From: Marinobacter sp. ELB17
GTDB lineage: Bacteria > Pseudomonadota > Gammaproteobacteria > Pseudomonadales > Oleiphilaceae
DNA: 64,000 bases
Direction: 5' to 3'
NCBI RefSeq assembly: GCF_000169375.1
Contig: NZ_AAXY01000001.1
Coordinates: 186,001 to 250,000 of the forward strand
The position numbers and the translations under genes were made by a program. Within the stretch, counting starts at the first letter, position 1. Each line of letters opens with the position of its first letter. This document shows, one piece after another, positions 36,922 through 45,126 of the stretch. The notes under the pieces were generated by a model. It made no database searches. It saw only the letters and a program-made list of their open reading frames with translations, and was not told the DNA's origin.

Positions 36922-39081
36922 CTAAGGCGTCGTCGAGTTTATATCCGCGCCTGATTCAACCGCGGGAATCACCAGCCGGAACGCTACGCCGTCAAGGCCG
37001 TTTTGGCTCTGATTATCCGCCTCCAGGCGGGTCAGGTGGTAGTTCGCAATCAGCTGTGCAATCAGCAGGCCCTGGCCCAGATGATGTTCGGACGTGTCGA
37101 GTTCGCCTATTCTATGGGACACAAACGCCGAAAAAATATCCGCTCCGGCGGGTAATCGGGAACCCTGATTAAATACGCTGAGTTGCCAGCCCTGGTCAAC
37201 TCGCCGCAAATCCAGCTCAATACGTTGGCCGCCGGGGGTGAAGTCCCGCGCGTTGTCGACTAACTTATCCAAAAGCTGTACCAACAGCTCCGGCGACCCC
37301 AAAACTTGACTGCCATGCTCCGGGCCCTGGTACACAATAACGTGGTGCGGATCCAACGCCTGGTAGGCCGCCGTCACCTGCGCCAGCACTTCAGCCACAT
37401 CAAACACCTCTTTGTGTTCGGCTTCCAGGCTCTGCTCCAGCCGTGTGGCTTCACTCATGTTGCGCAAAATACCGCTAAGCCTGGCCACAGCGCTTTGGGC
37501 CCGGGTCAGGTAATTCTGCCGCTCGGCTTCATCGGTGCAGTGAGTCAGGTTATCAAGAGATGAGCGTACCACCGCCAGTGGCGTTTTCAGTTCATGGGAC
37601 AAGCGCTGTGAGAAGCTTTCCAGGTATTGGTTGTAACCGTGAAGACTGCTGATCAGCCGGTTAAAGCGTTGCTGAAGCTGGCCCAGCTCGTCGTTACCGA
37701 TGTCTGACTTTGCCTGTAACGGCACTTGGGCCGCCATTCGGCCATCGGCATTCACGCACTGGGTGACCCATTTCGCCAAACGGCTGATGCGCCATGACAG
37801 CCAACTGGCGTAACCCAGCAAAACCACCACCAAGCCAATAATAATCAGAAAGCTGCGGGCCAGTACGGTGCCCAGAGCGGCGCCTGAAATGTTCAGCAGT
37901 TGATCCAGCGATTGCTCCAGCACCAGTGTTCGTCCACCAAACACGGGTGCCTGTGCGCTCAGCCACAGGCTACCGTTACTGTGACGCATCAACGCCGGGG
38001 CTGGAAGATTAACCGGGAGCTGGCGCCAGAGCTGTTCATTCACCAGAAGCGAGTCGGGTTGATTGGCCTTCACCAGCGCTTGCAGCAGATTTTGCCCAAT
38101 CTGTTGCAGCCACGAGGCGTTTTCATCTGCTTGGTCGAGGCGTGCTGTGGTTTGTTCGACGTCCGTCGTGGTCGCCGGCTTGGCTATGACTGTGCGCTGC
38201 TGACGGGCGATAACCCAACCGGACTCTTCCATTACCCGCAGTTGTTGGCCGCTGTCTAGCCAACTGGCCAGCGCCTGTTCCAGATCCGCGTTGCGGCGAA
38301 CCAGAGTGGCCGCTGGAATCTGCGCCAATGGTGGACTTTCAGCAGCCACGCCTTCGCCTCCATAAAGGGCAAGCGCTATGCGGCTGCCCACGGCAGGCCG
38401 GGGCAGGGCCAGTTCCAGCTGCCAACCATTGGCTACCGGTTGCCAGAACGCGTTCACGTCGGGGTCGGTTTTGGTCCAGTCAGCCCCGCTGCGGGCCGGC
38501 AGCTGTCCGGGTGCCGACGGGCGTAGCAACCAGGCCTGATTGCGCGGGTTTATGCGGAGCTCATTTGCGCTACTGAACAGTTGCAGCAATAACCGGTGGT
38601 GGGCCTGCTGCGGCGCGCCGGGATTGAATAGCTGAGGCGGCTGGCCTGGAATGCGAATCAGCAGATACAGGGCTTTATCGCTGTGGCTGGCCTGCCAGTA
38701 AAGCGCGCTAGGCTGAGGGGCTGCCCCAGGCAGCTGCTGCCAAGGTTGAAGAGCAGACAGAAGTGCCTGCGCCGACGGCGGGAACGGCTCGGGTGAATCG
38801 TAGCCTGGCCAATCATCAGCGTAGCCGTCAAGCAGGAGGGCGCTATTCTGAGCCGCGGTATAAACCGCAAACGTGCCAGCGGCCAACGGTGGCTGTGCCA
38901 GCAGTTCATCACCCGCCAGCAGGGCCAGGCGATTTGCCTGTTGCTGCAATTGTTGCTGGGCCTGCTGGCGCAGAATGTTGTCTAACTCAAGCGCAAACTG
39001 AACCCCGGCAAGAGGAACCAGCAGCATTAACAGGCTTACCAGCAACAGCTGGCGTTTCAGACTCAGTGCGGCCACGCGCAC
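36922..39081 (-). CDS. Histidine kinase resembling the proteobacterial dedicated sortase system sensor
   Basis: A 719-residue membrane kinase. A transmembrane segment at about 10-28 is followed by a periplasmic region of some 370 residues starting with LLDGYADDWPGYDSPEP and containing a sugar-binding-like beta segment. A second membrane segment lies at about 400-425, then HAMP, HisKA with the histidine in RLSHELKTPL, and an ATPase domain ending with GQGLLIAQLI. The N-terminus and the DGYADDW region match my recollection of the PdsS family, so the assignment is moderate. The downstream partner of the regulator 30 bp away, it has a GTG start. No sortase gene is in the window. Confidence 0.8.
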   Translation of the reverse strand: MRVAALSLKRQLLLVSLLMLLVPLAGVQFALELDNILRQQAQQQLQQQANRLALLAGDELLAQPPLAAGTFAVYTAAQNSALLLDGYADDWPGYDSPEPFPPSAQALLSALQPWQQLPGAAPQPSALYWQASHSDKALYLLIRIPGQPPQLFNPGAPQQAHHRLLLQLFSSANELRINPRNQAWLLRPSAPGQLPARSGADWTKTDPDVNAFWQPVANGWQLELALPRPAVGSRIALALYGGEGVAAESPPLAQIPAATLVRRNADLEQALASWLDSGQQLRVMEESGWVIARQQRTVIAKPATTTDVEQTTARLDQADENASWLQQIGQNLLQALVKANQPDSLLVNEQLWRQLPVNLPAPALMRHSNGSLWLSAQAPVFGGRTLVLEQSLDQLLNISGAALGTVLARSFLIIIGLVVVLLGYASWLSWRISRLAKWVTQCVNADGRMAAQVPLQAKSDIGNDELGQLQQRFNRLISSLHGYNQYLESFSQRLSHELKTPLAVVRSSLDNLTHCTDEAERQNYLTRAQSAVARLSGILRNMSEATRLEQSLEAEHKEVFDVAEVLAQVTAAYQALDPHHVIVYQGPEHGSQVLGSPELLVQLLDKLVDNARDFTPGGQRIELDLRRVDQGWQLSVFNQGSRLPAGADIFSAFVSHRIGELDTSEHHLGQGLLIAQLIANYHLTRLEADNQSQNGLDGVAFRLVIPAVESGADINSTTP

Positions 39082-39111
39082 GGCTCTTGGCTTAGGCCTG
39101 AAATGGCGTGC

Positions 39112-39813
39112 TCAGGCATTGTGGTCGTGCCAGCGGTAACCCATGCCGTAAACCGTCTGAACGCTGTTGAAGTCGCGGTCCAGAGCGCTGAATTTGCCAC
39201 GAATACGTTTGATATGCGACGTCACCGTATTGTCATCGAGTACCGTGCTGGCCGCGTCCATCAGCTGCACACGGCTGCGCACGTGGCCTGGGTGGCGGGC
39301 CAGTGCGTGCAGCATCCAGAACTCGGTGACCGTCAGCTCAACGGCCTGGTTGTTCCAGCTGGCGCTCATGCGGTCCAGATTCAGTGTCAGTTTGCCTCTT
39401 GCCAGCAATTCGTCGGGCTGTTGGTGGGCCTGATTCCAGGCGTCTGCGCGGCGCAGCAGTGCATTAATGCGGGCCAGCAGATGTTCCATGCTCATGTCTT
39501 TGGTGACGTAGTCATCTGCGCCCAGGCGCAGGCCGTGTACCGAGTCTATGTCGCTGTCGCGGGCGGTAAGAAAAATAATCGGCAGCGTGGCTGACCGCCG
39601 GCGTAAATCCTGGCACAAGGTAAACCCGCCCTCCGCTTCGCTCCCCAGGCCCACATCAATAATCGCCAGGTCCGGCAACTGCCGCTGTAACGCCTGCCAG
39701 GCAGCTGGCCGGTCACCGTAGGTAGACACAGAAAAGCCCCTGCGTTCGAACGCGGCGCGGTAATTGTCGCGGATGGAGGGTTCGTCTTCGATCAGTGCCA
39801 GATGCTTGTTCAT
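39112..39813 (-). CDS. OmpR-type regulator resembling the dedicated sortase system response regulator
   Basis: A 233-residue regulator. The receiver domain has IEDEPSIRDNY at the start, acceptor D53 in LAIIDVGLG, the conserved FLTARDSD threonine and a KDMSMEHLLARI lysine. The winged-helix domain ends in SVQTVYGMGYRWHDH. The receiver wording (DVGLGSEAEGGFTLCQDLRRRSATLPIIFLTARDSD) resembles the PdsR family. The ATG at 39813 is chosen; a longer frame to 39936 adds an unrelated stretch. It precedes the kinase by 30 bp, so the pair is an operon. Confidence 0.83.
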   Translation of the reverse strand: MNKHLALIEDEPSIRDNYRAAFERRGFSVSTYGDRPAAWQALQRQLPDLAIIDVGLGSEAEGGFTLCQDLRRRSATLPIIFLTARDSDIDSVHGLRLGADDYVTKDMSMEHLLARINALLRRADAWNQAHQQPDELLARGKLTLNLDRMSASWNNQAVELTVTEFWMLHALARHPGHVRSRVQLMDAASTVLDDNTVTSHIKRIRGKFSALDRDFNSVQTVYGMGYRWHDHNA

Positions 39814-40323
39814 GGCGGCCCGGTGAGTGGATGAGGGGTTAATAGGCGAGCAATGCTGCAAACCTAAGATAGTGATGACGCTCGCGCGGCACAAGGGCAA
39901 AAGAGTTGTACTGCGGGGCTTGCCACAATTGATCACAGTTGCCCGCTATCGTTGCCATATTAGGGTCATACAGTGCTGTTGCAATGATTGCGGGTGCCTG
40001 CCGGGTGTCCGCAGCAATAACGCAACTTACTAACGTAAAATGGCGGTGCTGATTATGATGATGACAAGTCTATTTTTTGCGCAGGTAATATCATTTAGCC
40101 GTGTGTTGTTACGCCGCGTCATAGCCGGGTTGAGGCGTGGCCGTGATGCCGCAGGTCTGTGGCTGGTTATGTTGTTGATTCTGTTTGTGCACCCGCTGTT
40201 TGGCGAAACCGGCGACGCTCTGGATTCTGCGGTATGGGTGTTTGAACAAATTGGTACTGTCTCCGGGCCGTAAACCTGGCGTACACTTGTGCGCCAAAAT
40301 ATCGGACACAGAGTTGCTATGTT
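39814..40323. other. Gap of about 510 bp, mostly without recognised genes
   Basis: Divergent region between the minus-strand regulator and the plus-strand acyltransferase. It should contain promoters for both. The only candidate gene is the small hydrophobic reading frame at 40040-40273; otherwise nothing definite was seen. Confidence 0.6.
40040..40273 (+). CDS. Possible small membrane protein
   Basis: A 77-residue reading frame with two hydrophobic segments (about 3-20 and 40-54) and a basic stretch between them, a pattern that would place the loop in the cytoplasm. No clear ribosome-binding site precedes the ATG, and I do not recognise a family. It might be a real small protein co-transcribed with the acyltransferase 50 bp downstream, or a chance frame. 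It is listed because the gap otherwise lacks a gene. Confidence 0.3.
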   Translation: MAVLIMMMTSLFFAQVISFSRVLLRRVIAGLRRGRDAAGLWLVMLLILFVHPLFGETGDALDSAVWVFEQIGTVSGP

Positions 40324-41040
40324 ATGGCCCTACTAAGAAAAATACTGGCCTGGACGGGTGTGTTACTGCTTTGTCTGCTGTCGATGGTGCTGTATTTGGC
40401 CCGGCCCTTTAATCCGGATAATAACCGTATTCTGGCTGGGGTATGTGCCCGTTTTGGGCGCGTCGTTCTTGGCATGCAGCGCCCGCTGTACGGCGCGGAG
40501 AATATGCCCAAAGACCGTTCCATGGTGGTTATTGCAAATCACCAGCATAACGACGATTTTTTGATTGTGGGGGATGTTGTGCCGCGGCGCTTGGTGGCGG
40601 TGGGCAAGTCGGGGCTGTTGTGGGTGCCGTTTTTCGGACAGGTATTCTGGCTTGGTGGCAACGTGATTCTGAACCGTTCGCGCTTGCGCAAATCCGTTGC
40701 CAGCATGCAGGCGGTAGGCGATACCATTGTTCACGAACGCAAAAGCCTGTGGGTTTTCCCAGAGGGCACGCGCAGCCGTGGTAAAGGGCTGCAGAGTTTT
40801 AAAAAAGGTGCATTTTACGCGGCCATTGCCTCCGGATCACCGCTGGTGATGGTGTGTGTTGGCCAGTACCAGGATGATTCCTTGGGCTGGCTGGGCCGCC
40901 GCAAACCGGTTCCGCTCAGGATTTTACCGGCTATTGAAACCACCGGCATGACCAACAAAGACATACCCGAACTGATCGCGCGCTGCCACAGCGCTATGGC
41001 CAAGGCAATTGCCGAGCTGGGTGAAAGTAAGGCACAGTGA
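40324..41040 (+). CDS. 1-acyl-sn-glycerol-3-phosphate acyltransferase (PlsC-like)
   Basis: Transfers an acyl chain to lysophosphatidic acid, making phosphatidic acid at the inner membrane. The 238-residue protein has an N-terminal membrane anchor (about 8-26) and the acyltransferase HX4D motif at H73/D78 (ANHQHNDDF). The substrate-binding FPEGTRSRGKGLQSFKKG is at about 146-163. Fold and motifs are secure; whether it is the main PlsC or a paralogue is not known. The ribosome-binding site is weak. A small perfect hairpin (CGCAGGC / GCCTGCG, 41066-41082) lies 25 bp after its stop, ahead of the inserted element. Confidence 0.9.
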   Translation: MALLRKILAWTGVLLLCLLSMVLYLARPFNPDNNRILAGVCARFGRVVLGMQRPLYGAENMPKDRSMVVIANHQHNDDFLIVGDVVPRRLVAVGKSGLLWVPFFGQVFWLGGNVILNRSRLRKSVASMQAVGDTIVHERKSLWVFPEGTRSRGKGLQSFKKGAFYAAIASGSPLVMVCVGQYQDDSLGWLGRRKPVPLRILPAIETTGMTNKDIPELIARCHSAMAKAIAELGESKAQ

Positions 41041-41113
41041 GGTTGCTTCCGTCACTTGTCGGCGACGCAGGCATGGCCTGCGCGGGCAGTTCATTGATCC
41101 AGTGCGCGGCAAA

Positions 41114-41161
41114 CCTCGCCCTTCAGGGCGGGGAAGGATAGCGCGGACGGCGTAGCCGTCC
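41114..41161 (+). repeat. Left-end hairpins of the tnpB element
   Basis: Two adjacent imperfect palindromes: CTCGCCC-ttca-GGGCGGG near 41116-41133 and GGACGG-cgtag-CCGTCC near 41145-41161. Subterminal hairpins of this kind are the recognition sites of IS200/IS605 transposases. Confidence 0.65.
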
Positions 41162-41196
41162 TTGCTCTTGAATGTGGATGGATATACAGTATTTCT

Positions 41197-42447
41197 ATGA
41201 CCAGACGCCAAGCCTTCAAGTACCGTATTGAGCCGACTGGCGAACAACAGCGCAAGCTGCGGCAGTTCGCGGGTTCGTGCCGGTTCGTGTTCAATAAGGC
41301 ATTGGCGTTGCAGCAGGCTAACCGTGAGGCAGGCGAGAAGTTCATTGGCTATGTGCCGATGGCCAAGCATCTGACGGCTTGGCGCAAGGGTGCTGAAACG
41401 CCCTGGCTCAAGGACGCCCCCGTGCATCCGTTGCAGCACGCTCTCAAAGATTTAGACCGCGCCTACAGTAACTTCTTCGCTAAGCAGGCGGACTTCCCTC
41501 GGTTCAAAAAGAAGGGCATGGGCGACAGCTTCCGCTACCCCGACCCCAAACAGATCAAGCTCGATCAGGGTAATGCCCGACTCTTCCTACCCAAACTTGG
41601 CTGGCTGCGCTATCGCAACAGTCGGGCGGTGCTGGGTACGGTGAAAAACGTCACCGTCAGCCTGAGCGCTGGGCGCTGGTTTGCCTCGATCCAGACCGAG
41701 CGCGAGGTGGAAACCCCGCTGCACGCCTCCCCGCTGGCGGTCGGTATCGACCTGGGGATTGTCCGATTCGCCACCCTCTGGGATGGAACCCAAGAAACCG
41801 TCCTGCCACCGCTGAACAGCTTCAAGCGTCACCAGCAGCGCCTGGCCAAAGCGCAGCGGCAGATGAGCCAAAAAACCAAGTTCAGCAGCAACTGGAAGCG
41901 GGCCAAAACCCGTTTCCAGCGCATTCAGCGGCAGATCGCCAATACCCGTAATAACTACCTGCATAAAGCTTCGCACAGCATCAGCAAAAGCCACGCGCTG
42001 CTGTGTGTCGAAGATTTGCAGGTCAGCAACATGAGTCGTTCGGCCAAAGGCAGTGCCGCTCAACCGGGTCGAAATATCAGGCAAAAGTCAGGACTCAATC
42101 GCTCGATTTTGGATCAAGGCTGGGGTGAGTTTCGCCGTCAGCTCGACTACAAGTCGGCGTGGACCGGTGGTTGGCTTGTCGCGGTGCCGGCGCAGAACAC
42201 CAGCCGCCAGTGCCCGGTTTGCGGACATATCCATGCTGACAACCGGCAAACCCAGGCGCTGTTTCTCTGCACGGCCTGCGGCCACTGCGAAAATGCCGAC
42301 CGGGTAGCGGCAAAGAACATCCGTGAGCGCGGATTAAACCTGCTCAAAGGGCCGGATATGGCTCGGATAGCCTGTGCAGTGAACGGTGCAGTTAGGCCGT
42401 CAGCAGCAGGAACCCACCGAAGCGACGACGCTGCGCAAGCCGCTTAA
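41197..42447 (+). CDS. tnpB: RNA-guided endonuclease TnpB
   Basis: TnpB proteins are RNA-guided DNA nucleases, ancestors of Cas12, that promote retention of their transposon. The 416-residue product has an N-terminal helix-turn-helix-type region (MTRRQAFKYRIEPTGEQQ). The RuvC triad appears intact: D185 in GIDLGI, E272 in CVEDLQV and D368 in NADRVAAKNI. The zinc ribbon (CPVCGH and CTACGH) is complete. The C-terminal tail beyond residue 380 is rich in Ala and Arg and overlaps the region expected to encode the guide RNA scaffold. Length is normal and there is no frameshift, so it may be active. Confidence 0.94.
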   Translation: MTRRQAFKYRIEPTGEQQRKLRQFAGSCRFVFNKALALQQANREAGEKFIGYVPMAKHLTAWRKGAETPWLKDAPVHPLQHALKDLDRAYSNFFAKQADFPRFKKKGMGDSFRYPDPKQIKLDQGNARLFLPKLGWLRYRNSRAVLGTVKNVTVSLSAGRWFASIQTEREVETPLHASPLAVGIDLGIVRFATLWDGTQETVLPPLNSFKRHQQRLAKAQRQMSQKTKFSSNWKRAKTRFQRIQRQIANTRNNYLHKASHSISKSHALLCVEDLQVSNMSRSAKGSAAQPGRNIRQKSGLNRSILDQGWGEFRRQLDYKSAWTGGWLVAVPAQNTSRQCPVCGHIHADNRQTQALFLCTACGHCENADRVAAKNIRERGLNLLKGPDMARIACAVNGAVRPSAAGTHRSDDAAQAA

Positions 42448-42515
42448 ATCGCCGTAGGAATCCCCGTCCTTTTCGCGTAGCGACGAGCGAAGCAAGAGGG
42501 CGGGGAGGATGTCAA
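42390..42515 (+). ncRNA. Predicted omega-RNA scaffold of TnpB
   Basis: In this family the guide RNA comes from the 3' end of tnpB and the right end of the element. Here it would end with the hairpin and the terminal TCAA. The guide would be the first 15-20 bases after 42515, i.e. the leader and first codons of the MAPEG gene. The 5' limit is arbitrary. Confidence 0.5.
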
Positions 42516-42529
42516 CAACAGGACTGAAT

Positions 42530-42931
42530 ATGATTGTACCTATAACCGGTGTTTTCGCGGCTGTTATCGGGATTTTGCTGCTGGTTTTGTCTGCCGTGGT
42601 GGTTAAGTACCGGCTCAAATACGGCAAGGGTATGGGTACTGCGGAAGATCTCGATTTTGAGGCCGCCGTGCGTGCCCACGGTAATCTGGTGGAATACGCA
42701 CCGCTGACCCTGATAATGCTGGGTATTGCCGAGTTGAACGGCGTTTCCAGCGGGTTTATTTACTGGGTTGGTATGGCTTTTGTGGTGGGTCGTATATTAC
42801 ACGCCTGGGGCATGTTTCAGGGCCAGGGCGGGCCCCACAAGGCCCGCGTGGTGGGTATTTTGCTAACCTGGGCTGCGATTCTGGTGATCGCCGTGTTGTT
42901 GCTGCTGAACGTGTTTCAAGTATACGGTTAG
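42530..42931 (+). CDS. MAPEG-domain membrane protein
   Basis: A 133-residue integral membrane protein of the MAPEG family (membrane-associated proteins in eicosanoid and glutathione metabolism). It has four hydrophobic segments and the family motif RAHGNLVEYAPL in the loop after the first one (about 50-61). Bacterial members often have glutathione transferase or peroxidase activity, but the substrate is unknown. The ATG at 42530 has AGGA seven bases upstream. The tnpB element ends 14 bp before this start, so the original promoter and leader have been displaced. Expression may now depend on the element. Confidence 0.88.
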   Translation: MIVPITGVFAAVIGILLLVLSAVVVKYRLKYGKGMGTAEDLDFEAAVRAHGNLVEYAPLTLIMLGIAELNGVSSGFIYWVGMAFVVGRILHAWGMFQGQGGPHKARVVGILLTWAAILVIAVLLLLNVFQVYG

Positions 42932-42959
42932 GTCGAAAAATGTCCGGGGTCTGGGCAAT

Positions 42960-43403
42960 TTAGCCGGACAGCGCGCTGGATACGCTGTGTTGCACGTACT
43001 CCAGTTCCACCCGGCGGTTGGCCGCATGATCTGCCCGTGTTGCCAGCGGGCGGTCTGAACCCCAGCCGACGGCTTTTAAACGCTGTTCCTCCACGCCCTC
43101 TTCAATTAGAAAACGCACCACGGCGCTGGCCCGCATGCGCGATAGAAAATGACCGTAGTCGTCGGTACCAAAGGCGTCGGAATGCCCGTGTACGCGCACA
43201 TGTAGATGAACGTTGCGGCGCAAGTAGTGGCCGTGACGGGTAAGCATGTCCATGTCGGCGGCGCTAAGCTGATGCTTGTTGTAGCCGTAATGGAACTTCA
43301 GCTGACGGGGTTTGTGTGACTCGGCGCATGAATCAGGCTGAAAACCCTCGGCCAGGGTTGCGCGGGCCAGTAATTCCGGGCTATCCAAAACAAGAACGGT
43401 CAT
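42960..43403 (-). CDS. OmpA-domain protein without an export signal
   Basis: A 147-residue protein whose C-terminal half (about 55-140) is an OmpA-like peptidoglycan-binding domain: VHGHSDAFGTDDYGHFLSRMRASAVVRFLIEEGV, then GWGSDRPLA and the diagnostic NRRVELEY. The ATG at 43403 has AGGA eight bases upstream; an extension to 43466 adds a basic stretch but no signal. Neither start gives a signal peptide or lipobox, although the domain normally works in the periplasm. It may be secreted another way, serve a cytoplasmic role, or be the remains of a longer protein. No partner gene is adjacent. Confidence 0.75.
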   Translation of the reverse strand: MTVLVLDSPELLARATLAEGFQPDSCAESHKPRQLKFHYGYNKHQLSAADMDMLTRHGHYLRRNVHLHVRVHGHSDAFGTDDYGHFLSRMRASAVVRFLIEEGVEEQRLKAVGWGSDRPLATRADHAANRRVELEYVQHSVSSALSG

Positions 43404-43630
43404 GTGGGGTTTCCTTGCATTCGGGGGCCGGCTGATAATGTTTTTACGCCGTACGATGATTTTCATAGCCGGAATTTAAAGCCGTACTATATCAAGACCG
43501 AACTATTGGCGCGCAGAACAATAACAGCATTAGGCGGTTGGTCGATAGCGCCATTAAACCGCGCAACCAAGGCTACGCTATGACAAAACACGGCTTACAG
43601 GTGGCCAATTGTGATCAAATGTGATGACCC

Positions 43631-45070
43631 ATGCTGATTATTCCCGCTGAAAACGCTGTTAACTGGAAACGCCCGCCCTGGATTACCTTGGGGTTGATGC
43701 TGGCCTGTGTGCTGGTGTTCACGTTTTATCAGGGCGCCGACCAGCGCAAGCTTCAGATGGCTGTTAACCACTATGTGAAAAATAATCTGCAGGCTCTGGA
43801 GGCGCCGGTTTACGAAGATTACCTGCTGCGCCAGATACGCCAGCAGGGCGATAGCGAGTCGGTTTACCAGCTGCAGCAGATGCGTAAGCTACAGGCCAAT
43901 CAGAAAGACGGCTGGCTGGCGGTTACCCTGCTGATGGACCGCGACTTTTATCAGTATTTGCTCGATAACCGTGATCTGGTGTGGGCCAGCGTAGAGCGAG
44001 AGCGCTGGCAACAGCAGCGGGTTTTTATTGAAGACAACTTTATTGGCCGGCTTAGTTCCCAGCGTTTTGGGCTGATACCCGCGCAGTTGTCGCTGCACAG
44101 CCTTATCAGCTATCAGTTTTTGCACGGCGGCTGGGGCCACTTGCTGGGCAATCTGGTGTTTCTGTTTTTGCTGGGATTTACCGTGGAGAAAGCCTTGGGA
44201 GCTGCGCGCTTTCTGTTGGCTTATCTGCTGTGTGGGGCACTTTCTGGCCTGATGTTCACAGGGTTCTCTGCGGGCAGCCTGGTGCCGCTGATTGGTGCGT
44301 CTGGCGCCATTTCCGGGCTGATGGGCATGTACGTGGCGATTTACGGTCTGCAAAAAATCCGCTTTTTCATTTTTCTGGGCGTCTACTTCAACTATTTCCG
44401 AGCGCCGGCTATCGCCATTCTGCCGGTGTGGCTGGGTAAAGAAATTTACGATTACTGGTACGCCGGCGCTACCGGTATCGCCTACATGGCCCACGCTGGC
44501 GGTCTGCTGGCAGGTGCGGTTCTAGTGGGGGCGTTGGGTAAAAGCTGGTTTCAGGTGAAAGACACGTTTTTCGAGCCTGAACCCGAAGCGGAAGATGCCG
44601 TTTTTACCGAGGCTTATGGGCAGGCTATGGCGGCGATATCTACCCTGGATTTTGAGCTGGCCAGTACGCGCTTTGAGGCTTTGCGAGAAGCTTATCCCCA
44701 GCGCGCGTTGGTGCTGCAACATCAGCAACAACTGGCACAACTGCGCCCGGACCTGCCCGAGTATCGCCACTTTAGCCGCGAGCGGATGGATGATGCGCTT
44801 AGCAGGCAGCAATTTGATCAAGTTATTGCGGTATGGCGGGAATATCTGGCCAAAGGCGAGGCGCACCAGCCGTTGGCGGCGGAAGACCACAACCGTGTGC
44901 TGTTTGCCAGCCTGAAACAGCACGATTTGAACACCGCAGAAAAAGCCTTTGAGCGCCTGCGAGGTGCGGGCAGCGAGCTGATGGTCAGCGAGGCCTGTCG
45001 GCTGCTGGTGGCGGAGTTTGAAAAACGCCAGATGGCGCCCAAGGCCCAGCACTACCGGCAGTGGTTATAG
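43631..45070 (+). CDS. Rhomboid-family intramembrane serine protease with C-terminal helical region
   Basis: Cleaves transmembrane proteins within the lipid bilayer. The 479-residue protein has a first membrane segment (about 18-36), then an unusual soluble insert of about 110 residues. The six-segment rhomboid core (about 150-310) contains HGGWGHLLGN on the second segment, the catalytic serine S224 in GASGAISG and the catalytic histidine H288 in YMAHAGG. The last 165 residues are soluble, helical and TPR-like. The active-site dyad is intact. No ribosome-binding site is obvious. It converges on the zinc-finger gene, 56 bp away. Confidence 0.9.
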   Translation: MLIIPAENAVNWKRPPWITLGLMLACVLVFTFYQGADQRKLQMAVNHYVKNNLQALEAPVYEDYLLRQIRQQGDSESVYQLQQMRKLQANQKDGWLAVTLLMDRDFYQYLLDNRDLVWASVERERWQQQRVFIEDNFIGRLSSQRFGLIPAQLSLHSLISYQFLHGGWGHLLGNLVFLFLLGFTVEKALGAARFLLAYLLCGALSGLMFTGFSAGSLVPLIGASGAISGLMGMYVAIYGLQKIRFFIFLGVYFNYFRAPAIAILPVWLGKEIYDYWYAGATGIAYMAHAGGLLAGAVLVGALGKSWFQVKDTFFEPEPEAEDAVFTEAYGQAMAAISTLDFELASTRFEALREAYPQRALVLQHQQQLAQLRPDLPEYRHFSRERMDDALSRQQFDQVIAVWREYLAKGEAHQPLAAEDHNRVLFASLKQHDLNTAEKAFERLRGAGSELMVSEACRLLVAEFEKRQMAPKAQHYRQWL

Positions 45071-45126
45071 CGCTACGCTGGTGGCATCAGACGCTCAACA
45101 GGCTGATGAATTAGCCAGGCAGAACA

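Larger units (their letters stand above)
41099..42515 (+). mobile_element. IS200/IS605-family element carrying only tnpB
   Basis: Ends are inferred from structure. Left: TTGAT at 41094-41098 (candidate target and TAM), then a short linker, AAAC and a hairpin. Right: GAAT directly ahead of a GC-rich hairpin (CCCCGTCC... GGGCGGGG) and a terminal TCAA at 42512-42515, the arrangement known for IS608-type right ends. There is no tyrosine transposase (TnpA) gene, so movement would need one in trans. The element lies between the acyltransferase and the MAPEG gene, immediately ahead of the latter's ribosome-binding site. Confidence 0.7.

Noticed and set aside
41066..41082. CGCAGGC / GCCTGCG hairpin after the acyltransferase gene
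   Set aside because: No T tract; may be only a local palindrome, mentioned with the gene rather than called as a terminator.
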